Made by a program: the position numbers and the translations under genes. DNA of 64,000 bases from Rutstroemia sp. NJR-2017a BVV2 (lineage: Eukaryota > Ascomycota > Leotiomycetes > Helotiales > Rutstroemiaceae). The notes under the pieces are model-generated. The model had not been told where the DNA came from. It saw only the letters and a list, made by a program, of their open reading frames with translations, and did no database searches. How positions within the stretch are numbered: the stretch's first letter is position 1; each line of letters opens with the position of its first letter. The stretch covers positions 186,001 to 250,000 of the forward strand of contig NJPS01000046.1 in NCBI GenBank assembly GCA_002946415.1, read 5' to 3'. Shown here piece after piece: positions 10,851 through 21,612 of this stretch.

Positions 10851-12345
10851 TCAATGCCATTTTCGAGCCATTGGATTAAACTTGGGTCGAGGTGGAGTTA
10901 GGTTGGCGGATGCCTCAGCACTAGGAGGGACGATTGAATCGACTTGGACCTCAAATGCCATTTTATTGAGGAAGTTGACACACTGCATGAACTTAGTGAC
11001 GGCCAGCATCTATCAAGGCAATGGAAACATACCGGGCGAGCATGCCATCTATTCCCACCAATTTCAAACCATGAGAGATGACCTCCGAGGGAAGTAGTAC
11101 ACAAAACGGTGTAGGGATTTTGCTTCACTTCTTCATATGGTAAGCATTCTCCGGCTGCAATCTGAAGACGTGTTAGCATATGCCATATGAGCTGGGTCAA
11201 ATGTGAAAACTCACAGGATCATCTTCAGCATTTATAGCAAAGAAAGGGATCTTAATTGCAAACAAGGAATCGGTAGAAGAGGCATCTCGATAATAAGCAC
11301 CTTCAGTTGGATATCCCCAAGCAACAGTTTGGATTGCCCTATCGAATTCATGAAGATATTTGATGCTTTGGATTCGGTCCAAGTCAAACACATGGTCCTT
11401 GACGAGCTGCTCTCGGTGGAGGTCAATGAGTCTTTTCATGTTGCTGCCCATGGTCTTGGAGTAAATTTCCCTTCCTAGAAATGTTCTTTGCAGAGCTATA
11501 TTACTCGCATCTAAGTTCCAGGGATTGGAGCAGACAACTGCAGCCTTCAGTTCACATGCGTCTCCTTCCTCTGCAACGTACTAAACGGGAAGTGTCAGAT
11601 TGTTGGACCTAAGAAATGGAAGGAGAATAGGAGCCGACTTACGGTGGTCAATATATTGGCTCCAAGAGAAAAGCCAATGCCAAACAAAGGTCTATTTGGG
11701 AATGTCTTTCTAAGCCACTTGACCATCTGTCGCGTATCCCACGTAGCTCTGGCATTATACAGCACACTGCTTGTAATCTTATGTTTGGCACAACCACGAC
11801 TGTTGATCACACACGCCTCCCACTTGGAAGGATGATCTGCTCCCACAAGAGGCTCTAAGACATGCTTCAGATAGATTTCGTAGCTTCCACCACTCAACCC
11901 ATGAAGCGTCACGAGCATTGGGCGATTGTCCAACGAGGCAATTCCTGAGAATTCCTCATCAGTATAGTAAGTTGTCCGAATGGGTAAAGTATCATCGGTT
12001 TCTGAATACGGCTCGTGGACTACAAAGTCCACAGCAAAGGAGCCTTGAAATCCTGGATCTTCATTCTCGAACAACCTTCTCTTATAGTATATAGGAGGGC
12101 CATCGTTTTTGATAGCCGTCCAGCATGTTTGGAGATGACCTTTGTTTCGATTTAGTATACTGAAACGATAGGGGGAGATCATGTGTATGCCACTTACCAT
12201 TGAACAGCAATGGATTCAAACGGCAAGGTGGTGTTGATTCTTCACATATCTGCAGTAGATCTGTTTTTGAACCGTCCTTCGTTTGGAGGTTTATTGGGCT
12301 AGGGGAGTGGGTGAATTTTATCTTCGCATGGCCTAGCCACTCCAT
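10851..12345 (-). CDS. Alpha/beta hydrolase of the YMR210W/EHT1/EEB1 type (YheT-like)
   Basis: Five exons (12345-12198, 12139-11643, 11580-11215, 11161-11033, 10982-10851), 423 aa. Family landmarks: NPLLFNG|HLQT at the first junction, LVTLHGLSGGS oxyanion loop, nucleophile elbow GIGFSLGANI (Ser), acid in AEDDP at the end of exon 3, and histidine in GGHLSWF in exon 4, so the Ser-Asp-His triad is complete. Relatives in yeast are monoacylglycerol lipase or acyl-CoA:ethanol O-acyltransferase/esterase enzymes. The exact substrate cannot be told from sequence. Small introns of 50-62 nt; the first ends in a weak AAG acceptor, chosen because only it restores the FNGHLQT block. Confidence 0.9.
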
Positions 12346-12761
12346 CTTGATTGGCAAGCGGTTGAGGCAAGCTTTACTGATCGTGTATAGGGGGCTACCG
12401 GATAGGAGTATTTGAATGTGAACAACTTCTCGTTTCAGTACGAGGTCAACCAAGTGAACAGTTGTCTGTAAAGAAGAAAAGATGTCAATACTCCCAAAAG
12501 TTATTTCAAAATTGACCGAAAAAGAAATTGAAAGCTCGTGAAGATGAGGACCTCGGTGAAATTCCGAGGTCCTGAGAGGGTCGAGTAGCTCGCTGATAAT
12601 TGGTTAAAGTCTGGTGTCCCCAGACACCCTTGTTCCTCTGCACTAAGTGTATTCTTATGTCATCTAGGCTCCTCCCCGAAGACCATACACTTCAAAATAT
12701 TATTATTCACCATTCGCGAATTTGGAAGGACGTGAGGCTCACACGAGGAGAGGAGGCAGTT
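12346..12761. promoter_or_regulatory. Divergent promoter, hydrolase / MAU2
   Basis: 416 nt between the start codons. The MAU2 frame is open leftward to 12600, but the ATG at 12762 is the one followed by the low-complexity N-terminus expected in fungal homologues. Confidence 0.4.
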
Positions 12762-15275
12762 ATGTCTCGCGAACATGGCATACCCAATGATGCTTGGAAC
12801 GGGTACAATCCGAACACATATCCTCCTCAGCACCAGCCTGCACAGTATGGCAACAATTTCGTGATGCCGCAACCAAATGGCGTCCTACAACAGTATCAAA
12901 TCCGGGGGAACATGCAGCATGGCCAGGCAGGTTATTGGGATCCGAATGCGCAAATGCAATACGATATGTCGACGGCAAACTATGCGCCTAATAATTTCTA
13001 TACCCCTCCTCCTGTTCAACCGCAATATTATCAACCTCCGAATCCGCAAATGGCCCAACACCACTATTCCATTGACCCACGCGTCGCGCAACAGCACATA
13101 GCATCACCCTCGAACCCGGTGATAAATCAGAACTATTCTCAGATGTCTCCTGCGAAACCTGCCGCGCCGCCACTCGACTATCCTCTTCTAGTGATATCGC
13201 TGGCAGAGGAATATTTCGCCGCAGCGCATGAACTTGCGCCCTCAGTTGTAGTAGCCATGACAGCAGAAAACGTACACGAATACCATAAGTTGATCACCAT
13301 GGGGTTGGAGTGTCTGTCTATTTGTTTAAAGCAACTGAAGCTACCGCCAAGACTTGAAGCCAGAGTTCGATTGCGGTTTGCTGGTGTGATTTGTGAGGAA
13401 ACAAATAATTATACAGAGGCCGAGACACTGCTAAGCCAAGGTATCATTCTTTGCGAAAGAGTATGCTGTGCAGTCCTTTCTATGCACTTTTCTCGTTCTG
13501 ATTTCTACATAGAACCATTACCAAGACCTTAAGTATGCGATGCAATTTCAACTTGCGCGACTAATGTTTGAACGAAACCCGAAAGCTTCCATGAAGATAC
13601 TCGATGGCCAGATATCAGATGCACATGCGTAGGTGAAGCCGTCCGGCCCTTCTAATTATTTTCTAACCAACTTGCAGTTGCCAGCACTACTCGTGGGTCT
13701 ATGCTCTTCGATTCTTGCGAGCCTCTCATGCTTTGGAAGTTGGGACATCTACGGACAGTAACGCCGCAATACAAAACATACGAAGCATATCGAGCCTTGC
13801 ACATCAGCGTAACGATCGTTCTATATATATCGTGGCCTCCCTTATGGAAGCTGTTGCCCATCTCAAATCCGGCGGAGTGGAGGCACTCGAGCAGGTCCAA
13901 CGAGCTATTGCAGCAGCAAGAACATATCAGCTTGACAATGGTAGCAGCATGCCCCAACTTGTCGGTCTTACACATATTCTTGACGTTGCGTGTAGTATTC
14001 TGGAAGGGAATCCGAATCAGATGAAGAACACTTGTAAGGCGATGCAGGTTGTTATGGATGATTTGTTGAACCAGCCTGGTTGGAGTACGGAGCTGGATAC
14101 TCTACGAATTCCCATTGATAGTGTGCCGAAAGTCAGAAACCTGATCAGTCAAGACACTCGAATGGTTTTAGGTACAAGAGAAGACGGACGTGATGAAATG
14201 GTCATGTCTTTCTTGAACAAGAGAGATGCCTACTCAATCACGTTAGTGCAATTTCACATCCCGCTGTCGACCTGGTATTGACTGCTTTCTAGTTATTTTC
14301 TTTCAGGGATTGTTTTATTACATAAAAACTCAATGGACGGGAAAGCTATGAGATTCTTGAAAGAAGGCCTAGCAAGGATCAATGGTAAGGGCCACCTTTT
14401 GTTACCACGATGGTTGAAAGCTAATATTTTCTGCAGCGGACACTAGAAGTTCTAAAAGCCCTTCTGCTCGTCTATCCGAGCTTGTTACAAAACAACAATG
14501 GCGTGGCCAGATGTTATGTTATTTGCACTTGTATGTCGCATTCTGTGCCGCTGCTGTGGCCGACTGGCCTCTTGTGAAAGAATCTATGCGAGGCATGACA
14601 GCGGCTGCCGAAAAGTTCGAAGTTCCGTTAATAGGTTGCCTTGGAAAATTGGCGCTCTATCTGGAAGGTGTATACTACCAAGGCACCGGCAACCTGAAAG
14701 CTGCGCTTGATGTGTTCTCAAATGATGCATTTCGGATCGCTGATATCTCTCATTCAACTTCCGAACAACAGATTGAGCGTGATATCGCTCTTCTGGCTGC
14801 TCTCAATAGTCTATTAATCTTACAAGATCCCCAATGGCAAGATCCGGTAAGAAATTTCACTCTCATTTCGCAGCTAGAACCATATTGTAGCGACCATCCG
14901 AACAAGGATATCCAAACAGCCTTCTCGTTGATTCGCGCAACCACCAAGACAAGTTCGTCGGCGATGATCCATGAAACGAAGAATCACCTTGCCATGGCAC
15001 TGAACCGAGCTAAGGCGACAGCAAATACACAGTTCTTGTGTCTAGTGCTCAGTATAATGTGTAGCAAATTCTTCAACAATTGCGTTGGTGATCAGGCTGA
15101 AAAGAGTGCGTTGGCTGCACGAAGGCATGCAGAACTTAGCAAGAACAAGCTATGGATGTCCGTATCCGGCGGGCTTCTGGCACAGTTCTATGATATTTCC
15201 GACAAACGGGCAGAGGCCCAAGCTACGTTATCGGAAGCATGTATATTGGCCCATGAGGCGTTGCCAAATCTTTAA
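12762..15275 (+). CDS. MAU2: Cohesin-loading factor subunit MAU2/Scc4
   Basis: Five exons (12762-13460, 13513-13628, 13678-14241, 14293-14384, 14437-15275), 769 aa. Mau2/Scc4/Ssl3 is the TPR partner of Scc2/NIPBL that loads cohesin on chromatin. Residues 1-145 are Gln/Asn/Pro/Tyr-rich and look disordered. The helical repeat part starts at LLVISLAEEYFAAAHELAPS and continues with TPR-like pairs such as ARVRLRFAGVICEETNNYTEAE. The typical C-terminal block AEKSALAARRHAELSKNKLW...GGLLAQFYD is near residues 710-740. At intron 3 a proximal acceptor (TAG, ending 14292) had to be chosen over the TTTCAG 14 nt further on, because only it keeps the frame through YFLSGIVLLHKN. Confidence 0.9.
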
Positions 15276-15804
15276 ATGGCCTATGAATATTTGCTTTTGT
15301 ATGAAGGCGTTAAGGATGCATACTTGGGCTTGGGTTCGAAAGAAGAACTAAAGGATATTTTGCATGAAGGCGTTTGGCTTGGGGGTAACTGGATGCTCTG
15401 TTGCGCAGATACCCATTTGCTTTGACGGTTTTATAGCAGACGCGGGGTCGGTATAGACGAAATTGGAATTCGCATATATGCTCAGTACCATACAAATCAA
15501 TATGCGCACAGCATGCTTCGGGCTCTAAGGCGTAAAGAATCATGGGCGCCGATTGGCAAGGAAAACAGTGACTTCGGATGTGTAAGATTACAGTATGTAG
15601 TGAAGCTATGCCGTACGAAAGTACTACATATTATATTCGAAGTGAGGGGAGCGCAGGCGCAGGGCCCTCAGCTGACCCCTGTCCTAAAACAAATACACGC
15701 TAAGATAAAATAATTCTGATAAGAGGCGTCAAGAAAAATGTAAAATTATTTCTGCACCTCTACAACAACCGTGCAATAAGAGGTTTGTCCTCTCAACCAT
15801 ACCA
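15276..15804. other. Intergenic region MAU2 - PET127
   Basis: 529 nt between tandem genes, with no open frame that I can support. A GC-rich patch with GGGCCC and an imperfect inverted repeat lies around 15645-15685. Confidence 0.4.
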
Positions 15805-18800
15805 ATGCTGGGTTCCATCACTCGGCAGGGTCACAGATTGCAGCAATCGTATGTCTGCACATCATGTCTGGAGAAAATTGCTTCAAGCTCCCAGATTGTT
15901 CGTTCGCCCCTCTCACAACCACGAGGGCTAAGGACGCCAGCTCGATTCTCAACCACGACACGAAATTGCGAAGCTGAAAGCACTGAGCCTTCCGAATCAA
16001 AGAGTGGCAGCGATGAATCTGCCGATAGAACCAGTGGCAAGAGTCAAGACCCACGGCGAGTTGCTAGACGATCGAAACGCAGCACAGTGAGAGCTATGCG
16101 AAACGCTCTAAAGGATGCGGAACCAACATCGCAGCCGACTAAGAAACCTCCTTCTACAAAGGCTCCTAAATCCCACAATGATCCGGAGCCAGAAGTTTCG
16201 GAGTCCTTAGACTCGTCGGGATCGCCAGAGGCGACAGCCAGCAAAAAGTCGGCTGGGAAGCCTGGGAAAGGGAATAAGAAGAAAGCGTCAAAAAAACGGA
16301 AGGAAGATGGAGAGGCGATCGCTGACAGTGCTGATGTAAAAGTATCTGAACCCCAAATACGCAGAGTCAAAAATCGTCTCCTAGAGTACATCTCTGCAAG
16401 CAAAAAGGAAGACGGTTCTTCTGAAAAGTTGGAGCCTTCGCAACTGCATACCCTCTTCCAAGAACTGGTCACAACGAAGGGTGAACCACAAGCCCGACGG
16501 CACCTCGTGGACCTTATCCAGAGTGGGGGTTTGACTACTTCTGACAGAGGGAAAGTAATGAAAGAATTGCGGTCTTCTCTGATACAAAGACCGATCCAAA
16601 AGAAGGAAATCCAGGAAAAGAAGAAAAACAAGGAAGATACACGCCCAAAAGCGGCGCAGACTTTGGCTAGTATGCTAGCCTCCTATGAGTCTGTGCATGA
16701 TGCTATGAAGAACGGTAGACCTCCCAAACGTTCTGAAGCCTTTGGCAGCGATGGAGCAAAAGGCCGTAGACGATCGGGACCGGGACCAGGCAAGAATATT
16801 CGGACAGGACCTATTCCACTACCCTCGGGATCAAAGAAGCTTACTTTCCAGGTTCAGTCCGTTGATGCTGCTTCCCTCAGCCTAACGCCCGTTCAGAAAA
16901 GACAACCTCCTGTCCCCGGTCTATCATATGGGCTTGAGAGGGCTCTATTCAACCCAGGTGTTTATCATCTCCAAGATCCTCGGTCTCGCGTGTTCAACTT
17001 CGATCCATACTTGCAGACAATCATGCCTGTCAACGAGTTTGACTTTACCGCTCTGAAACAATACATCACATCTTCAAGGGACACGACGCTGATCGATACC
17101 GCCATCGCTGAAGGGAAGAAGTACACGGGATCAACTTCCAGTATGACGGCATCCCTTGCTCATTTTCATTTCTTGCTTTCTCAATGGAGACCAATAAACA
17201 CTGGTATGCTTTCACAGGATTTCCCAGTTGAATATAACACCTTCACACTTCTTCAACGCGGTCCTTCGGCCATATTTTTGCGTTGGAGGAACGGCACTTA
17301 TGCTATTGATGCCGACAAAGAGTACGATAATGCCAACATTTTGAGTATGCTCGGAAAGTCAATGGAGAAGTTGCTCACCATCCCAAAGGAAGAGTTCGAA
17401 CAGTATCGAAAGGCCAACTCTGATCAGATCACTGAGGATCAACGCAACGAGGTTGAATCCTTTCACTACACATCTATGGGCGATTTCCTGATGAGATCAC
17501 AACTTGATGCTCATGATCCACGCCTTCCCGGCACAGGGATGTTCGATCTGAAAACTAGGGCTGTTGTCTCAATTCGTATGGATATCGACGAGTATGAACA
17601 AGGTAGTGGTTATCAGATTCATGGACGTCACGGCGAATGGGAATCATTCGAACGCGAGTACTATGATATGATAAGAGCTGCGTTCTTGAAGTATTCTTTG
17701 CAAGTAAGAATGGGCCGCATGGATGGTATCTTTGTCGCCTTTCACAATGTGGAGCGGATATTCGGTTTCCAATACATCAGCTTACCAGAAATGGACTATG
17801 CAATTCATGGTGCAAACGATACTACACTTGGGGATGCTGAATTCAAGCTCAGTCTGGAACTGCTCAATCGAGCATTAGATCGCGCAACTAAGAAATTTCC
17901 CGAAAAGTCTCTACGGATTCATTTCGAGACACGTGGAAACACCGAAACCCCTTTCATGTACATCTTTGTAGAGCCCATTGAAGAGGATGAGATCCAAAAA
18001 ATTCAAGACACTAACAAAGCTGCCGTTGAGGAGTTCGAGAGTCGAGTACTTGGTTTACATCATGACAAATCTGAAAATAAGCTTTTGGAGGAGAAAAAGA
18101 ACGCCGAATGGGCCGATCTCCGAGCACAGGTCGAAGAAAGTATGGAGAAGGATGAGCTTGATGCCAAAAACGCAAGGACCATTGCAGAGAATCTACTTGC
18201 TCGCCACGAGGTGACTGGCTTGACGTTAGAAGAAGTGGAGCAACGTGTTGAGGACTTTTTGGCAGCCTCGCAGTACAATGAGAATGATGATGAGGACGAT
18301 GAGGACGAGAACGACACTGAAGACAGAGTCATGGAGGAGGAGGACGAAGAAGATGAGGACGACGAGAATGAAGAGAATGAAGAGGAGAATGATGAAGACG
18401 AAGATGACGAAGATGCCGAGGAACAAGATACTGATGAAACGGACGAGAAGATGGGTTCTGAGATCAATGAGCCAACGCTTGTTGAAACAGAAGGTTTATT
18501 GGTCGATGCAGCAGAAGAAGCGACGGATGCGGCCGTTGTCTCAACTGAAGATGGGCCAACGGATACGGAGGAACATTCTTCAAAGGAGGGGCAAGACGGA
18601 GAACCCGGAGCAATCGAGTCGGAAAGCTCTGCCGAGAGTCATGAAACCTCGGATAAAGTAAATGATGAAGACCTCAATGTTACAAATGAGGACACCGGCG
18701 AAGACATTCTAGGCATAGCTATCGACGAGGAAGACAGTAAAGATATCCTCGCAATGCACCTGACAATTCGCAACAAAGTCGACGGCGAGTATGTTGTCCG

Positions 18801-19179
18801 ACCAGAACGATTAAGTCCGAAGCACAATTGGACGGTCGAATATGCTTTGACAGAAATCGAGGAGGGCGTGAAGAGCATGAATCTCTACAAAGCATGCAAG
18901 GCGAGACGTCGAACAGCATTGACCAAATCAGAGCAGAAGGAAGAGGATGTTAGGAATAATATCTTCATTGAGAATTTGAAGAGGCTAGCGGATAAGGGCA
19001 GGCAGTGGAGAAAGCAACAAGATGAGGTTGAGAAAAACCTGCCAGTGAAGACTCTGGATTACAGAGAGGAACCAAAGGAAGTTGGAATAATCGATGAGCA
19101 GCCCGAGAAGCCCGACCAGCCTGAGCAGCCTGAGCAGCCTGAGCAGAGGTCGGAAGAGAACAAATCAGATGATGCCTAG
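15805..19179 (+). CDS. PET127: Mitochondrial RNA-processing protein PET127
   Basis: Single exon, 1124 aa. Residues 1-55 are Arg/Ser-rich with few acids, a plausible mitochondrial presequence. A Lys/Ser-rich linker follows (60-340), then the Pet127 core (about 365-735) with GLERALFNPGVYHLQDPRSRVFNFDPYL, FTLLQRGPSAIFLRW and GTGMFDLKTRAVVSIRMD. The latter carries the D-x-K arrangement used to place Pet127 in the PD-(D/E)XK nuclease superfamily. In yeast Pet127 acts in 5' processing and decay of mitochondrial RNA. The protein is long for the family: residues 828-882 are an almost pure Asp/Glu/Asn stretch coded by GAG/GAC/GAT repeats, and the C-terminus carries four PEQ repeats. Downstream of the acidic run a second conserved-looking block (LAMHLTIRNKVDGEYVVRPERL) resumes. 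Confidence 0.9.
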   Translation: MLGSITRQGHRLQQSYVCTSCLEKIASSSQIVRSPLSQPRGLRTPARFSTTTRNCEAESTEPSESKSGSDESADRTSGKSQDPRRVARRSKRSTVRAMRNALKDAEPTSQPTKKPPSTKAPKSHNDPEPEVSESLDSSGSPEATASKKSAGKPGKGNKKKASKKRKEDGEAIADSADVKVSEPQIRRVKNRLLEYISASKKEDGSSEKLEPSQLHTLFQELVTTKGEPQARRHLVDLIQSGGLTTSDRGKVMKELRSSLIQRPIQKKEIQEKKKNKEDTRPKAAQTLASMLASYESVHDAMKNGRPPKRSEAFGSDGAKGRRRSGPGPGKNIRTGPIPLPSGSKKLTFQVQSVDAASLSLTPVQKRQPPVPGLSYGLERALFNPGVYHLQDPRSRVFNFDPYLQTIMPVNEFDFTALKQYITSSRDTTLIDTAIAEGKKYTGSTSSMTASLAHFHFLLSQWRPINTGMLSQDFPVEYNTFTLLQRGPSAIFLRWRNGTYAIDADKEYDNANILSMLGKSMEKLLTIPKEEFEQYRKANSDQITEDQRNEVESFHYTSMGDFLMRSQLDAHDPRLPGTGMFDLKTRAVVSIRMDIDEYEQGSGYQIHGRHGEWESFEREYYDMIRAAFLKYSLQVRMGRMDGIFVAFHNVERIFGFQYISLPEMDYAIHGANDTTLGDAEFKLSLELLNRALDRATKKFPEKSLRIHFETRGNTETPFMYIFVEPIEEDEIQKIQDTNKAAVEEFESRVLGLHHDKSENKLLEEKKNAEWADLRAQVEESMEKDELDAKNARTIAENLLARHEVTGLTLEEVEQRVEDFLAASQYNENDDEDDEDENDTEDRVMEEEDEEDEDDENEENEEENDEDEDDEDAEEQDTDETDEKMGSEINEPTLVETEGLLVDAAEEATDAAVVSTEDGPTDTEEHSSKEGQDGEPGAIESESSAESHETSDKVNDEDLNVTNEDTGEDILGIAIDEEDSKDILAMHLTIRNKVDGEYVVRPERLSPKHNWTVEYALTEIEEGVKSMNLYKACKARRRTALTKSEQKEEDVRNNIFIENLKRLADKGRQWRKQQDEVEKNLPVKTLDYREEPKEVGIIDEQPEKPDQPEQPEQPEQRSEENKSDDA
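18285..18450 (+). repeat. Acidic-codon low-complexity tract inside PET127
   Basis: GAG/GAC/GAT/AAT codons encode an Asp/Glu/Asn run of about 55 residues. The tract stays open on the opposite strand as a Ser-rich shadow frame, which is not a gene. Confidence 0.85.
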
Positions 19180-19441
19180 GTGTTTGTATGCCAGTGTACT
19201 GTACTTCATGATGTTGTAGGATTAGATGGGAAGCTGCTCCTTTAAGCACAGTGATCAACCAGCACAATCTTCACTCAAAAAGTTCTCTCAAACACTGTAC
19301 TAACTATGTATGGTGTGCGTGTCTGTTTCGAGATCAAAATAAAACTAAAATATGATTGCAGCTTAGGGGATGATATCCTTAAGCGAACCGAACACACATA
19401 ATGCAAAATGGAAGAGGACATACAACTCAAACAGTAAAATC

Positions 19442-19447
19442 AAAAAA
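19442..19447 (-). terminator. Pol III terminator of the tRNA-Gly gene
   Basis: Run of six T on the minus strand, five nucleotides after the tRNA 3' end. Confidence 0.8.
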
Positions 19448-19451
19448 TAAT

Positions 19452-19566
19452 TGCATCAACCGGGAATCGAACCCGGGGCCAGCGCAATATCCAGAGAAGG
19501 TCTATCCGAGGATGTCCCCTTAAACGTGGATGGGAAGCGCTGATTTTACCACTAAACCATTGATGC
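19452..19566 (-). tRNA. tRNA-Gly (anticodon CCC) with a 44-nt intron
   Basis: The minus strand reads GCATCAA...TTGATGC plus discriminator A. The acceptor stem of 7 bp is fully paired. The D arm is GTTT/AAAT, the anticodon stem AGCGC/GCGCT, the loop TTCCCAT, and the T arm CCGGG TTCGATT CCCGG contains the B box. The mature tRNA would be 71 nt, normal for tRNA-Gly. The intron (44 nt) interrupts the loop after position 37, where fungal tRNA introns always sit, and carries GGGG able to pair with the CCC anticodon, as in known pre-tRNAs. Confidence 0.95.
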
Positions 19567-20349
19567 AGATATGACGTTTTGCTTCATTTTTGGTTATATA
19601 TACCATTGCAATTACGAAGGAACGAGTGGAAGCGCGAAGGGGAGATGAGCGGGGTAGAGTTGTGCTGGCACACATAGTGGAGAAGGATTCTTATGGCAGC
19701 GACATGTAGGGTGAGATTGTTGGTGCTGACAAGCACTAACTGTTCAGGGCTACATAAAGCGGCGAGGAACTCCACGGTTCGTTGTGAAGACAGATCGGAA
19801 TGGAGCTTCTTGGCATTTTCCAGATTCACCAATGCACATAATGCCAAGACGGCGTGCGTCACATGTGAGCAAGTAGATGTGCTGGATACTGTGCTACCCC
19901 ATCTCAAGTTCCAATACATATAGGTAGTTCTGCTGATACGGCGATTACTGTACACTTAAGGTTGGGTGCAGGGCGGCTTACACACTACGGTGCACAGCAG
20001 CGGCGGTGAAGGAGAAGGTTTTCTCTCTGGATCCGTTAACACGAAAATGCCCAAAAGTAAAAATGACGCGACAGTCTCAAATCAGTCACAGCGATAGCAA
20101 TGGGTGGTTATTCATAGATTTCATTTCATCGCTTCATTGCGATATCTACCACAGCGAAAAGTATGGAAAGCCGCATTGGCATTAGCGCCCAAGTTCATTC
20201 ATCCTCATCCTTTCGTACACTTCCTTCCAGTCTCCGTCAACTACAAGTCTTCCCCTAGGGTATATGTCATTCAGTCCAGTTTAATTCAATCCAATCCAAT
20301 CCAAGCCAAGCCGTTCGTTCGCGCGTGATATGCCGACCGATAATATTGT
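19567..20349. other. Intergenic region tRNA-Gly - CYSTM gene
   Basis: 783 nt. A minus-strand open frame (ATG at 19919, stop near 19584, 111 codons) has no family motif and no ATG-proximal context, so it is not called. A short CAATC repeat lies near 20285-20310. Confidence 0.4.
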
Positions 20350-20694
20350 TTAGCAACAGCATTCACAGCATAGGATATCTGTGAGGACACAGCATGCGCA
20401 ACACTCGCAACTGAAGAGAGGAAGAATTAGCACATAGCAATGGAAGATGAATATTATCCGTGCGGGAATTGGAAATCAGAAAAGAAAAGAACGTACCACT
20501 CTCCACCACCACGCATTGAAACTGATGAATCGACGTTCATTTGTTCGATTTGACGCTGCGATATCCGTGTTAGCAGGAAATGTGTTAGAAGGTGCGCATG
20601 GAACACTAACAGGTTGCTCGGTGACGGCGGCAGCACCTGGAGTCGGGAGCTCCATTTGTTGGGTTTGGGGTTGTTGGGATTCCATGGCTGGCAT
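20350..20694 (-). CDS. CYSTM-type cysteine-rich small protein (67 aa)
   Basis: Three exons on the minus strand (20694-20611, 20555-20497, 20410-20350). The borders are GTTAGT...CAG with a GCTAACA branch point, and GTACGT...CAG. The product has a Gln/Pro-rich N-terminus (MPAMESQQPQTQQMELP), a short polar linker, and a C-terminus of 20 residues of which 13 are cysteine (reads CCECCACC, then VLTDIL, then CCECCC). This polar/Gln-Pro head plus Cys-rich hydrophobic tail is the layout of CYSTM proteins, tail-anchored or palmitoylated stress-response proteins of eukaryotes. No single exon exceeds 84 nt. The family call rests on layout, not on a search. Confidence 0.75.
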
Positions 20695-21612
20695 ATTGAT
20701 TGATGGGTTGGGAGAGACGGCGAGGTAAGGTGAGGTGAGGTGAATACGTGAGATTTGAGTAAGAGTATTCGATTTAGATATTAAAGACGAGCGAGTAGGA
20801 GAAGATTAACAGCAGAAGGGACAAGTACAACAACTATATATTTAAGCAAAGAGAAAAATCGCTCAAAACCGGGGCTGAGGCACAGCCTTTAAAGGCGCCG
20901 CCCACAGATACCGAGTTGAGTCGAGCTTTCCACGTTCGAGACATCCGTACGAATACGCTGCGCTGCGTATTCCCATCGCGCTCATCCGTTCTTACTACAT
21001 CCGGTAATAACAAGACCCCTACTGGGCAAGTAGGGCTGGGTCTAACCAATCAGTCGGCCGGACTTGCGTGTGTTTGGGCCAAATCTCAACACGCTGAGTC
21101 GTATGCTAATGCTTTATTGGGCATAGCTTTAATTCTACTCGTCCTTTAATCTAGTTTCGGCGCAGGAGGAATACGTAAAACTAGCCATGAGAAAAAAACC
21201 TGTTCTGTCGGTTCTTCCCTAAGCTCAAGTATCTGCGAGTATGAGCAAGGCATTCGTGCTGTGTTTAGATCTGAAGCTATTCGGATATGTTTGCCGTGCA
21301 TGGTAACCACGCACTATCGAGCGTGCTATCAACGTCATTTTTAGTTGCCGGCTTGGGATCGGTCTTGGTGAAGCTTAATTCGGATGGTTTGGTGCAAATT
21401 GCGCTGCTGCCAAGAGTGCTAAGCCACAAGCGAGACGCAAGGCTAGCGGCGCAGCGAGGAAAGCTGGGGCTGGGGGCTCGAGGGAGGTTTGAGAAGAGAC
21501 AGTAGCATCGTAACAATTTGCGAAAGATAAGAATTTAATTATGATTTACTTTGTATTGATATATTTCTATATAGCTAATAAACTTGACAATATATATAGT
21601 TTAAATAGAAAT
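20695..21612. promoter_or_regulatory. Upstream region of the CYSTM gene and boundary of the accessory island
   Basis: 918 nt. GAGGTGAGGTGAGGTGA repeats lie just 5' of the CYSTM start (20720-20748) and a TATA-like box (CTTAAATATATAG read on the minus strand) around 20834-20846. From 21530 the sequence becomes very AT-rich (downstream of the giant minus-strand gene). Small open frames at 21277-21516 on both strands are not supported. Confidence 0.45.

Noticed and set aside
18060..18467. Minus-strand Ser-rich open frame of 135 codons
   Set aside because: Antisense shadow of the acidic repeat in PET127 (GAG/GAC read backwards as Ser/Leu codons).
19584..19919. Minus-strand open frame of 111 codons between the tRNA and the CYSTM gene
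   Set aside because: No motif and no conserved-looking block; the longer version starts with a non-ATG codon. Could be chance.
21277..21516. Overlapping open frames on both strands next to the giant gene
   Set aside because: Mutually overlapping in antisense, no domain features, and no splice continuation found.
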